Positions 1 to 9,341 of a stretch of 13,161 nt of DNA are shown here, piece after piece. The translations under genes were made by a program, and so were the position numbers. This DNA comes from Verrucomicrobiota bacterium (GTDB lineage Bacteria > Verrucomicrobiota > Verrucomicrobiia > Opitutales > Opitutaceae): contig JAEXPQ010000025.1 in assembly GCA_023446735.1 (NCBI GenBank), positions 1-13,161 on the forward strand, read 5' to 3'. A model generated the notes under the pieces. That model saw only the letters and a program-made list of their open reading frames with translations. It made no database searches and was not told the origin of the DNA. Every line of letters starts with the position of its first letter. Position 1 is the stretch's first letter.

Positions 1-7
1 ACGAAGG

Positions 8-83
8 TGGCAGGGCAGGAGGGAATCGAACCCCCAACCAACGGTTTTGGAGACCGCTACTCTACCAATTGAGCTACTGCCCT
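8..83 (-). tRNA. trnW: tRNA-Trp (anticodon CCA)
   Basis: Read on the minus strand, this is a complete 76-nt cloverleaf. The acceptor stem AGGGCAG pairs with CTGCCCT. The D arm is GCTC/GAGT with a TTGG loop. The anticodon stem GCGGT/ACCGT encloses the loop CTCCAAA, which gives anticodon CCA (plus-strand 48-50) for tryptophan. The T arm carries TTCGATT. The discriminator is G and the CCA end is encoded. It lies 81 nt downstream of tuf on the same strand, the usual bacterial order tuf - tRNA-Trp - secE; secE would be off the left edge. It is probably cut from a shared transcript with tuf. Confidence 0.97.
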
Positions 84-104
84 GTGGAAATGGTTTCTTA
101 GACA

Positions 105-140
105 GTACGGCCGAGGCCCCGCTGCGAGACCTCGGCGTAC
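105..140 (-). other. Hairpin between tuf and tRNA-Trp
   Basis: The spacer between the tuf stop codon and tRNA-Trp can fold into a stem of about 11 pairs: GTACG plus CCGAGG on one arm, CCTCGG plus CGTAC on the other, with one bulged C and a loop of about 13 nt. No T run follows on the minus strand, so it does not look like an intrinsic terminator. It could instead protect the tuf mRNA 3' end after tRNA processing, or act as a partial attenuator. The structure is directly visible; its role is inferred. Confidence 0.55.
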
Positions 141-164
141 GCGGGAAACCGTTAAGGAGATGAC

Positions 165-1355
165 TTACTCGGTGATCTCGGTGATACGACCGGCACCGAT
201 GGTGCGGCCACCCTCGCGGATCGCGAAGCGCTGGAATTTCTCCATGGCGATCGGCGTGAGGAGCTCGATATCGATGTTGGTGTTGTCACCGGGCATGATC
301 ATCTCGACACCCTTCGGGAGGATGATCGAACCGGTCACGTCGGTCGTGCGGAAGTAGAACTGCGGGCGATAGCCGTCGAAGAACGGCGTGTGGCGGCCAC
401 CTTCGTCCTTGGTGAGGACGAGGATCTCGGCCTTGGCCTTCTTGTGCGGGGTCACGCTCTTCGGAGCGGCGATGACCTGACCGCGCTCGATGCCGTCCTT
501 GTCGATACCGCGGAGGAGGATGCCGACGTTGTCGCCCGCCTGGCCCTGGTCGAGCAGCTTGCGGAACATCTCGATGCCGGTGACGACGGTGGTGACGGTG
601 TCACGCAGACCGACGATCTCGACGTTGTCGTTGAGCTTGACGATGCCGCGCTCGATACGACCGGTGGCGACGGTGCCGCGGCCGGTGATCGAGAAGACGT
701 CCTCGACGGACATGAGGAAGGGCTTGTCGACCTCGCGGGCCGGCTCCGGAATCTCGGAGTCGATGGCCTCCATGAGGCTCTGGATCGCGGCGAGGCCTTC
801 CGGCTTGCCTTCGAGGGCGGCGGTGGCCGAACCCCGGACGATCTTGGCGGTGTCGCCGTTGAACTGGTACTTGCTGAGCAGTTCGCGGATCTCCATCTCG
901 ACGAGGTCGAGGAGCTCGGCGTCGTCGATCAGGTCGACCTTGTTGAGGAAGACGACGATCTTCGGCACGCCGACTTGGCGGGCGAGAAGGATGTGCTCGC
1001 GGGTCTGCGGCATCGGGCCGTCGGCCGCCGAGACCACGAGGATGGCGCCGTCCATCTGCGCCGCGCCGGTGATCATGTTCTTGACGAAGTCCGCGTGGCC
1101 GGGGCAGTCGACGTGCGCATAGTGGCGCTTGTCGGACTCGTATTCAACGTGGGCGACCGCGATCGTGACGATCTTGGAGGCATCGCGAACGGTACCGCCC
1201 TTGGCGATGTCCGCATAGGACTTGAGCTCGGCCAGACCCTTCTTCGCCTGGACGGCGAGGATGGAGGTGGTGAGGGTGGTTTTACCGTGGGCAACGTGGC
1301 CGATTGTGCCGACGTTCACGTGCGGTTTCTTGCGTTCGAATGTGCCTTTAGCCAT
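165..1355 (-). CDS. tuf: Elongation factor Tu with altered P-loop and switch I
   Basis: The 396-aa product is full-length EF-Tu, the cytoplasmic GTPase that delivers aminoacyl-tRNA to the ribosome. The GTPase domain has the P-loop at residues 19-26, DCPGH (catalytic His87) at 83-87, NKVD and a SAT G5 motif. Domains 2 and 3 are well conserved, including GRGTVATGR, GGRHTPFF, GYRPQFYFRTTDVTG and the C-terminal REGGRT. Two sites are unusual. The P-loop reads GHVAHGKT (Ala22) where nearly all EF-Tu proteins have GHVDHGKT. The switch I motif RGIT is KIVT at 61-64, in a loop about two residues longer than in E. coli; the Mg-binding Thr is kept. The ATG start gives the normal MAKGTFER N-terminus. No Shine-Dalgarno sequence is visible before it. 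The gene sits between tRNA-Thr and tRNA-Trp and probably shares their promoter. Its GC content looks lower than its neighbours', as expected for a highly expressed gene. The identity is certain; the effect of the substitutions is unknown. Confidence 0.98.
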   Translation of the reverse strand: MAKGTFERKKPHVNVGTIGHVAHGKTTLTTSILAVQAKKGLAELKSYADIAKGGTVRDASKIVTIAVAHVEYESDKRHYAHVDCPGHADFVKNMITGAAQMDGAILVVSAADGPMPQTREHILLARQVGVPKIVVFLNKVDLIDDAELLDLVEMEIRELLSKYQFNGDTAKIVRGSATAALEGKPEGLAAIQSLMEAIDSEIPEPAREVDKPFLMSVEDVFSITGRGTVATGRIERGIVKLNDNVEIVGLRDTVTTVVTGIEMFRKLLDQGQAGDNVGILLRGIDKDGIERGQVIAAPKSVTPHKKAKAEILVLTKDEGGRHTPFFDGYRPQFYFRTTDVTGSIILPKGVEMIMPGDNTNIDIELLTPIAMEKFQRFAIREGGRTIGAGRITEITE

Positions 1356-1379
1356 GTGGACGTTGAGTTAGTTGGACAA

Positions 1380-1388
1380 GAGGAGGGA
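1380..1388 (-). promoter_or_regulatory. CCUCC-containing leader of tuf, no Shine-Dalgarno
   Basis: The 83-nt spacer between tRNA-Thr and the tuf ATG contains no AGGAGG-like sequence at the usual distance. It carries TCCCTCCTC about 25-33 nt upstream of the start, which resembles the 16S rRNA 3' end (anti-Shine-Dalgarno) rather than its target. The 20 nt before the ATG are unstructured and A/C/T-rich. Such leaders are known from lineages where highly expressed genes do not rely on Shine-Dalgarno pairing. The sequence is certain; its significance is speculative. Confidence 0.35.
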
Positions 1389-1412
1389 TTTGGAAGGGCG
1401 GCCCCGTTTTAA

Positions 1413-1431
1413 CGTCGGGAGCCTGCCGACG
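1413..1431 (-). other. Small hairpin downstream of tRNA-Thr
   Basis: The minus strand reads CGTCGG, a 7-nt loop, then CCGACG: a perfect 6-bp stem beginning 7 nt past the tRNA-Thr CCA end. It is followed by TTAAAAC, not a real T run. It may guide RNase Z/RNase E processing of the tRNA from the tuf transcript, or act as a weak attenuator. Visible structure, inferred role. Confidence 0.4.
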
Positions 1432-1438
1432 AATGGCC

Positions 1439-1514
1439 TGGAGCCCTTGACCAGACTTGAACCGGTGACCTCGCCCTTACCAAGGGCGTGCTCTACCAAC
1501 TGAGCTACAAGGGC
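1439..1514 (-). tRNA. trnT: tRNA-Thr (anticodon GGT)
   Basis: This is a complete 76-nt cloverleaf on the minus strand. The acceptor stem is GCCCTTG/CAAGGGC. The D arm is GCTC/GAGC with an AGTTGGTA loop. The anticodon stem CGCCC/GGGCG encloses TTGGTAA, giving anticodon GGT for threonine. The T arm is ACCGG-TTCAAGT-CTGGT. The discriminator is T (U in the RNA) and CCA is encoded. It lies 83 nt upstream of tuf on the same strand, like thrT before tufB in E. coli, so a joint tRNA-mRNA precursor is likely. Confidence 0.97.
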
Positions 1515-1551
1515 GGACAGGACAAAAGACCAAAACCGAAAAAGAGGGCGG

Positions 1552-1598
1552 ACATTGGTAAGCCGTTTTTCCACCGTCAACTGCTTTTTCGAAAATTT
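1552..1598 (-). promoter_or_regulatory. Candidate promoter for tRNA-Thr-tuf-tRNA-Trp
   Basis: On the minus strand, TTGACG (1575-1580) matches the sigma-70 -35 box in five of six positions. A 17-nt spacer leads to a weak -10 candidate, CAATGT (1552-1557). Just upstream of the -35 lies an A/T-rich stretch (1584-1598), similar to an UP element and striking in this GC-rich sequence. The bases after the -10 are GC-rich (CCGCCC), as in stringently controlled stable-RNA promoters. Transcription would start near 1545, about 30 nt before the tRNA. The weak -10 is the main doubt. Confidence 0.45.
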
Positions 1599-1611
1599 CT
1601 CCGTCCAACTT

Positions 1612-2361
1612 TCAACGAACGACGCACACCCGGTACAAACCCGGCGGAACGCGCTCACCAAGACGGAAGTCCCGGAGAAAAAAGCCACCAAAAAAAGCGT
1701 CCACTTCATCGCGCCCCGATCCGACCGCCAGCGTCGGCACCCCGACGAGCCCCGCCGGCACCACCGCCACCGAGTACTCCAACGGCGTCCAATCCGACGC
1801 CCGTATCGCCGCCGGCAGGCCGCTCAACTCCGCCCGCAGCACCACCTGCTCGCCCTCGCTCGCGTAGCGTCGCACCTCCACGGCCGCATCACGGCTCGAC
1901 AACGGCGTCGACACCCGATCCCGCCGGCCAAGCACCGACCATCCGCCGCCCATCGGACCGATGGCCCGCAACGCCCCGCGCGGGTCCGCGGGGGCCACCT
2001 GGCGCGGGCCGACGACCGGCTCGAGCCGCTCGGCCGCGAAGGCCAGCTGCGCCTCGTACATCCCGAAAACCTCCCCGGGCTGCCGCTGCAGATCCGCCGG
2101 CAACGGCTGGAACCCCGCGTTCCACCGGGTGGGCATCGAGAGGGGCTGCTGGTCGAAGAGCGCCATCTGCTCGTTCACCAAGGGGCCGCCCGCCGCGCCG
2201 CTCTCCGTCACGACCGTCACCCGCGGCCGGGGACGCGCGGCGGGAGCCCGCTCGCCCGGTTCGTCGAATCCCAGGAAAATGAATGCAATCCGCCCCGCCA
2301 CGCCCAGGCCCGCCGCCAGCCACACCCACTGCGCCCAATGGCGTTGTTTGCGCGCGGCCAT
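1612..2361 (-). CDS. Single-pass membrane protein of unknown function in the TonB position
   Basis: The 249-aa protein is not recognised as a named family. It has a short basic N-terminus (MAARKQRH), one hydrophobic segment at about residues 10-31, and a soluble remainder likely to be periplasmic. Visible landmarks are an Ala/Pro/Arg-rich linker (40-47), the stretch QQPLSMPTRWNAGFQPLP near 70-88, and a C-terminal beta-rich part ending in PPGLYRVCVVR. The gene starts 6 nt after the exbD stop codon and is the last of the four-gene unit, so it is probably co-translated with exbBD. The place after exbB-exbD is often held by tonB or tolA, and the one-helix topology would fit. However, the long Pro/Glu/Lys-rich linker typical of TonB is absent. 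A lineage-specific energy-transducer or accessory subunit is a reasonable inference, not an identification. Confidence 0.8.
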   Translation of the reverse strand: MAARKQRHWAQWVWLAAGLGVAGRIAFIFLGFDEPGERAPAARPRPRVTVVTESGAAGGPLVNEQMALFDQQPLSMPTRWNAGFQPLPADLQRQPGEVFGMYEAQLAFAAERLEPVVGPRQVAPADPRGALRAIGPMGGGWSVLGRRDRVSTPLSSRDAAVEVRRYASEGEQVVLRAELSGLPAAIRASDWTPLEYSVAVVPAGLVGVPTLAVGSGRDEVDAFFGGFFLRDFRLGERVPPGLYRVCVVR

Positions 2362-2367
2362 GGCGGT

Positions 2368-2799
2368 TCAGTTCGCGCCCGCCGCCGCCGCTTCGGCGGC
2401 GATCTGGACATCGCAGCCCGCCCCCGTCGCCACCGCCGTGAACGTCACCAGCGCCTGCGCGGAGGTCTGCTTGTCCACGCGCAGCAGCAGCCGGGTCGGG
2501 CCCTGCGCGGCGACCACTGCCCCGAGCCGCTCCTTGAATCCTTCCATCGAATACCGCCCGCCCTCGAAGAGGATCAGGTTGTCCCGCTGGAGGTTCACCA
2601 CCAGCCCGGTCGGCTGGGCGGTGACCACCGGATTGGGCACCACCGGCAGGTCGAAGTTCGGCCCCGGCGCCAGCACGAACTTCGAGGTGAACAACGTCAG
2701 GAAAAGCGCCAGCACGCCGACGTTGACGTAGAAGAACACGTCGAAGCTGCGCGGCGGCGGCCGTAGGTGTTTGTCCAACTCGAGGGGCTGCGTGATCAC
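2368..2799 (-). CDS. exbD: ExbD/TolR-family biopolymer transport protein with Asn at the membrane Asp site
   Basis: The 143-aa product has the ExbD/TolR layout: a short cytoplasmic N-terminus (1-18), one membrane helix (about 21-44) and a periplasmic domain. The latter includes the LLLRVDKQTSAQALVTF segment, which corresponds to the V-x-L-R-A-D-K region of ExbD. ExbD normally works with ExbB to couple the proton-motive force to an outer-membrane partner. Aligning the helix with E. coli ExbD (NVTPFIDVMLVL against DVFFYVNVGVLA) places Asn26 at the essential Asp25, and the nearby Pro is also missing. Asp20 at the membrane edge is the only acidic residue close by. The gene begins with GTG one nucleotide after the exbB stop codon, so the two are translationally coupled. 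The family call is firm; proton transport by this version is doubtful. Confidence 0.88.
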   Translation of the reverse strand: MITQPLELDKHLRPPPRSFDVFFYVNVGVLALFLTLFTSKFVLAPGPNFDLPVVPNPVVTAQPTGLVVNLQRDNLILFEGGRYSMEGFKERLGAVVAAQGPTRLLLRVDKQTSAQALVTFTAVATGAGCDVQIAAEAAAAGAN

Positions 2800-2800
2800 G

Positions 2801-3517
2801 TCAGGACTTCTCCTTTACCGCGGGCGCCCCGGGCGCCGGTTGCCCCGCCGGGACGACCGCGCCGCCGTTGGCGCCGCTCCGGACGCTCCCCTGCCCCTGC
2901 AGCTCCTGCAGGATGTAGCGCATGATCTCGTTGGCCGCCCACTCCATGTCGTGGGTCAGCACCCGCACGCGGCCGCGGAGGAAATGGTGGGCCAGATGCG
3001 TGGGGACAGCCACCGCCAACCCGAACGCCGTGGCGAGCAACGCCTCCCACATGCCGCCGGCGAGCGCCGCCGGCGTCGCGTAGTTGCCGCCCTGATTGAA
3101 GGCGTGGAAGGCGCGCAGCATCCCGAGGACGGTGCCGAGCAGCCCGAGCAACGGCGCGACCTGGGCGATCGCGGCCAGCGCCCCCATCCGGCGCTCGAGG
3201 ATCGGTAGCTCGATCAGAGCCGCCTCCTGCACCGCCAGCCGCAGCTTCGACTCGTCGGCCTCGTGGTGGAGCAGCGCCGCCTTCACGACCACCGCCACCG
3301 GGCCGGGCGTCTCTTCGCAGACGGTGATCGCCTCGATCAACCGGCGCTTGCCCAGGATGTTCTTGATCCCGGTGAGAAAGGCGGTCGAGCGGATCTGCCC
3401 GCGGTGCAGGTACAGCGCCCGCTCGGCGAACACGACCACCGCGACCAGGCCCAGCGCAAACAGGACCCACATCACGGGACCGCCCTGCCCGAGGAGACTG
3501 AGGTCGAGAAAACTCAT
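2801..3517 (-). CDS. exbB: ExbB/TolQ/MotA-family proton channel protein
   Basis: The 238-aa inner-membrane protein has the three-helix ExbB/TolQ pattern: helix 1 at about 14-34, a cytoplasmic loop, helix 2 at about 112-136 and helix 3 at about 153-176. Helix 2 contains APLLGLLGTVLG (Thr129) and helix 3 contains EALLATAFGL (Glu158, Thr163). These correspond to E. coli ExbB Thr148, Glu176 and Thr181, so the channel residues look intact. The C-terminal tail (about 209-238) is Gly/Ala/Pro-rich and low in complexity. ExbB pentamers surround ExbD and use the proton-motive force to drive TonB-like partners. The gene follows the TPR gene by 78 nt and is followed by exbD after 1 nt. No clear Shine-Dalgarno sequence precedes the ATG. 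TolQ or a MotA-like role is the alternative assignment. Confidence 0.92.
   Translation of the reverse strand: MSFLDLSLLGQGGPVMWVLFALGLVAVVVFAERALYLHRGQIRSTAFLTGIKNILGKRRLIEAITVCEETPGPVAVVVKAALLHHEADESKLRLAVQEAALIELPILERRMGALAAIAQVAPLLGLLGTVLGMLRAFHAFNQGGNYATPAALAGGMWEALLATAFGLAVAVPTHLAHHFLRGRVRVLTHDMEWAANEIMRYILQELQGQGSVRSGANGGAVVPAGQPAPGAPAVKEKS
2810..2816 (-). promoter_or_regulatory. Ribosome binding site of exbD inside exbB
   Basis: The minus strand reads AAAGGAG within the last codons of exbB, 10 nt before the GTG start of exbD. It supports choosing this GTG and indicates coupled translation. Confidence 0.65.
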
Positions 3518-3595
3518 GTGAGGAACGCGACGCTAGAAGGGCGATTACCCCGAAGGCAAACGGCGAAACGGCGCACGCCACCGGTGCAGACCGCC

Positions 3596-6247
3596 CTACC
3601 GCGCCCCGGCGTCGAGGCGCGCCAACGCCGCCCTGGCGGAGTTCTCGCCCCACACGCCGCTGCGCAGCACCAACTCGTACGCCTCGCGCGCCTCCTGCGG
3701 CGCCTTGGCCCGTTCGCTCAGCTCGGCGTACTCCAGCAGCGTCCGACCCAGCCAGTAGCGGCCCTTTTCGCCGATCGTGGACCGCGCCGCTTCATCGAGC
3801 AGGAACCGATCGACCACCAACCACAGGGCCCGCCGCGCCTCGGGCAGGTTGCCGCGCATCTTCGCCAACGCGAAGCCCTCCTTGTAGCCGGCCTCGATCC
3901 GCAGTTCGGCCGGCGCGCTCGGCAGATCGAAGAGCCGTTCGTAGCGCGCGAGTGCGCTGCCGAGCCGCGAGGCATCGGCCGTGACCTGCGCGAACAGCGT
4001 GTCGGCAAGCGCAAGCTCCGCCAAGGGCGCATCGCGGTGGCCGGGGAACCGGTTGAGGATCGCCTCGTATTGCAGCTGCGCCGGACCGAGGTCGTCGAGC
4101 TTGCGCAGCAGGTCGCCCTGCTTGAGCTGCGCGTAGAACACCAGTTCGTCGCGGGGGAACTTCGTCACCAGGTCGTGCAGGATGCGAAACGCCTCCTTGT
4201 AGTGCTGGTCCTCGCCGCGGCGCTCGACGTTGCTCGCGGCCTCGTAGAGCGCATACGCCGCATACGGGCTGTCCTCGTAGCGGTCGGCGAGCTGGATGAG
4301 GATCTGCTGGGCCTCCACCGTCTGCCCGCGCTCGGAAAGAAACTTCGCCTGGATGATGAACGAATACACCGCCGGATCGCTTCCCTCGAAAGTTTTCCGC
4401 AGCGCCTCAAGTTCCGCCATGCCCTCCGGCTCGCGCCCGAGCGCGAGCAAAGCCTGCGCCCGCACCAACCGCGCGTTGCCCGCGGCATCCAGCCGCAGGC
4501 GCGCCGGCACCGCCGTGTTCGTCTCGGCCGCCGGGCCGGACAACAGCGCGTCCACCAGCCCCAGCGTCTCCTCCGGCCGCCCCGCCTCGAGGGACAACTT
4601 CGCCTGCAACCACGCCATGCGCAGCCGCAGGTCCGGCGCCGCGGCCGCAAACGCCCCGTCCGCAAGCACGCGGTTGAGCCGCTCGTAGGCCCGCACCGTC
4701 GCCCCGCGCACCTGCAGGGTCTTCACCGTGTTCCACTCGGCCTGCCAGCGGTTGACCGGATCGAAATCCGGATCGCTCGCCAACCGGTCCAACGCCTGCA
4801 ACGCCTCCTCGAGCTGCGCGGGCTGGTCGGCCCGAAGCAGCGCCAGCACCTGCTGGTACATCAACATCCCGCGAGTGGCTCCCGGGGGCAAGGTGCGTTC
4901 CAGCAGGGCCTGAGCATAGGCCGCCGCCGCGTTGCGGTAGTCCATCGCCCGAAAGTACGACTCCGCCAACAGGACGATGAACGGACCGCGGCGGGGATCC
5001 AGCCCCAGCTCGCCCTGCAATTGGGTGATCGCCTCGGTCGCGGTGCGGTAGCGCCGCAGTTCCCACGCCACGGCGACGAGCACGTTCAGCGCCGGCACCC
5101 GGTTCGCCGACCCGGGAAAGTTCGCCAACAGCAGACGCGCGTCCGTCTCCGCGCGCTCGTACTCCGCCAGCGCCAACGCCAGCCGCGCCCGATACAGCAA
5201 CAGGTCGTCGAGGATGCGCGGCGCCGGTTGCGCTGCGATTTGCAGGTCGAGTTCATGGCGGAACGCCGCGCGCGATTCCGCATCCACCGCCGCCCCGGCG
5301 AACAGTTGGAGGGCGATCCGCTGCATCTCGGGCTGCACCGCGCCGGCGAACAGTTGGCGCAGCGCCTGCCGCCCGACCACGCTCTCCGGCCCCGCGATCA
5401 GGGCCAACACCAGCCGGAGCGGGTCCGCCACCTCGCCCTCCGCGGCTGGCACCAGCGTCAACTGCCGCTGCAGCACCGCTTGCGCTTCACCCTTGCGGCC
5501 CAACAAATCGAGAACCACCGCCTGCTGGCGCGCCGCGGTGAAGCCCATCGGGCGACCCTGGAACTGGTCGATCAGCCGCTGCATCTCCTGCACCTTCTCC
5601 GGCGTCGCCACCCCGAAAAGCAGCTCCGCCCGGTTCCGGGCGAGGAGCATCTGCACCCGTGCGAGTTCGGAGACCGCGCGGCTCTCCGCCTGCCCGTACG
5701 CGACCTGGGCGCGATCATACTGGCCGCGCGCCTCCGCCAACATCGCCTGCGCCACGAACACCCAGCCGGCCTCCTCCGCCGGCACGTCCTCGGGCCGCAA
5801 CCCTTCGACCAGCGGCGCCGCGGCCGCCAGATCGCGCCGTTGCAGCGCGATCAGCGCCCGCCGCAAGCGCGTCCGCGCCGAAAGCAGATCCGCGCCCCGC
5901 GCCAACGCCGCCTCCGCCGCCTCCAGCCGCCCGGCGCCGATCTCGACCGTCGCCAGCCCCAGCGCCGCCCGCTCGCGCTCGGCGGGCGCCAGATCCGCAC
6001 GCGCCAGCACCGTCTCGTACGAGGCGCGCGCGGCCGTCACGAAGCCCAGCTCCGCCGCGTGCTGCGCCGCCGCCAGTTCCAGCACGAGTTCGCCCGAGCC
6101 CAGGCCGGCAAGGTCGATCGCCACCGTCAACGGCGCCGGCGCCAGCGCGGCATTCTGCGCCCGCACCGCGGGCACGGCCGCAGCCGCGGCGCCGAACAAG
6201 CCAAGCACAAGGGAAACGCGTCGCATCGCGATCATCACCGCGACCAT
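3596..6247 (-). CDS. Secreted tetratricopeptide-repeat protein of an Exb-type operon
   Basis: The 883-aa product begins with a signal peptide (about 1-30: basic MRR, a hydrophobic LVLGLFGAAAAA core, cleavage likely after VRA). The rest is almost entirely helical Ala/Leu/Arg-rich repeats of the TPR or Sel1-like kind. Examples are the segments around LADRYEDSPYAAYALYEAAS and ILNRFPGHRDAPLAELALAD, whose RFPG/YEDSPYA pattern resembles BamD and CpoB/YbgF repeats. Such proteins act as periplasmic scaffolds. The gene is the first of a unit with exbB, exbD and a single-pass membrane protein, so its partner is probably that envelope complex. The ATG at 6247 is chosen because GGAGGGG lies 6 nt upstream; ATG codons at 6235 and 6226 are alternatives that also keep the signal peptide. 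An open frame extends further upstream, but its Arg-rich translation looks non-coding. No enzymatic motif is visible. Confidence 0.9.
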   Translation of the reverse strand: MVAVMIAMRRVSLVLGLFGAAAAAVPAVRAQNAALAPAPLTVAIDLAGLGSGELVLELAAAQHAAELGFVTAARASYETVLARADLAPAERERAALGLATVEIGAGRLEAAEAALARGADLLSARTRLRRALIALQRRDLAAAAPLVEGLRPEDVPAEEAGWVFVAQAMLAEARGQYDRAQVAYGQAESRAVSELARVQMLLARNRAELLFGVATPEKVQEMQRLIDQFQGRPMGFTAARQQAVVLDLLGRKGEAQAVLQRQLTLVPAAEGEVADPLRLVLALIAGPESVVGRQALRQLFAGAVQPEMQRIALQLFAGAAVDAESRAAFRHELDLQIAAQPAPRILDDLLLYRARLALALAEYERAETDARLLLANFPGSANRVPALNVLVAVAWELRRYRTATEAITQLQGELGLDPRRGPFIVLLAESYFRAMDYRNAAAAYAQALLERTLPPGATRGMLMYQQVLALLRADQPAQLEEALQALDRLASDPDFDPVNRWQAEWNTVKTLQVRGATVRAYERLNRVLADGAFAAAAPDLRLRMAWLQAKLSLEAGRPEETLGLVDALLSGPAAETNTAVPARLRLDAAGNARLVRAQALLALGREPEGMAELEALRKTFEGSDPAVYSFIIQAKFLSERGQTVEAQQILIQLADRYEDSPYAAYALYEAASNVERRGEDQHYKEAFRILHDLVTKFPRDELVFYAQLKQGDLLRKLDDLGPAQLQYEAILNRFPGHRDAPLAELALADTLFAQVTADASRLGSALARYERLFDLPSAPAELRIEAGYKEGFALAKMRGNLPEARRALWLVVDRFLLDEAARSTIGEKGRYWLGRTLLEYAELSERAKAPQEAREAYELVLRSGVWGENSARAALARLDAGAR

Positions 6248-6456
6248 GCCCCGCCCCTCCGCCGCTGGCAAGAACCGGAACCGCCGGTGCGATCCCCCCT
6301 CGGATCCCGCGCGCCCGACTGCGGCTGAGGTGAATCCTTCATCCCGCCGTTGCCGCGGCGCCGACCCGCGCAAAAACATCTGGTACCGCGCCCCGCTTGC
6401 CGGTGTTGTGGCCCCGGCGCCCCGCCGCCACCACGTTCCCAACTTCCCGCCCTGCG
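6248..6456. promoter_or_regulatory. Divergent intergenic region between TPR gene and hybrid kinase
   Basis: This 209-nt region separates two divergent genes and must hold a promoter for each. On the minus strand, GGAGGGG (6254-6260) is a good ribosome binding site for the TPR gene. I could not find convincing -35/-10 pairs in either direction; the region is GC-rich apart from a short CAAAAACATC around 6371-6380. No ribosome binding site is evident before the kinase ATG. Confidence 0.5.
6254..6260 (-). promoter_or_regulatory. Ribosome binding site of the TPR gene
   Basis: GGAGGGG on the minus strand, 6 nt before the ATG at 6247. It decides the start in favour of this codon over two in-frame ATGs further downstream. 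Confidence 0.6.
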
Positions 6457-9309
<2,853 letters not shown>

Positions 9310-9324
9310 CGCTCCGGCCGAACC

Positions 9325-9341
9325 CGCTCACAATGTGAGCG
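9325..9341. terminator. Palindrome between convergent gene ends
   Basis: CGCTCAC-AAT-GTGAGCG forms a perfect 7-bp stem with a 3-nt loop. It lies between the kinase stop codon and the convergent nuclease gene and overlaps the latter's stop codon. The position suits a bidirectional transcription end, but neither side has a T run, so intrinsic termination is only a possibility. Confidence 0.35.

Noticed and set aside
105..140. Intrinsic terminator after tuf
   Set aside because: The hairpin is strong but no T run follows, and tRNA-Trp lies just downstream on the same strand, so it was listed as a hairpin only.
390..1412. Plus-strand 340-codon frame opposite tuf
   Set aside because: Asp/Val/Gly-rich mirror of a highly conserved gene; no independent evidence.
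1555..2766. Plus-strand 403-codon frame opposite the small membrane protein and exbD
   Set aside because: Arg/His/Pro-rich translation; exbD on the other strand is identifiable and tightly coupled to exbB.
3263..6328. Plus-strand open frame of 1021 codons
   Set aside because: It lies opposite the exbB and TPR genes, and its translation is dominated by Arg, Gln, His and Pro without domains. It is a GC-driven shadow; the minus strand has a signal peptide, repeats and a ribosome binding site.
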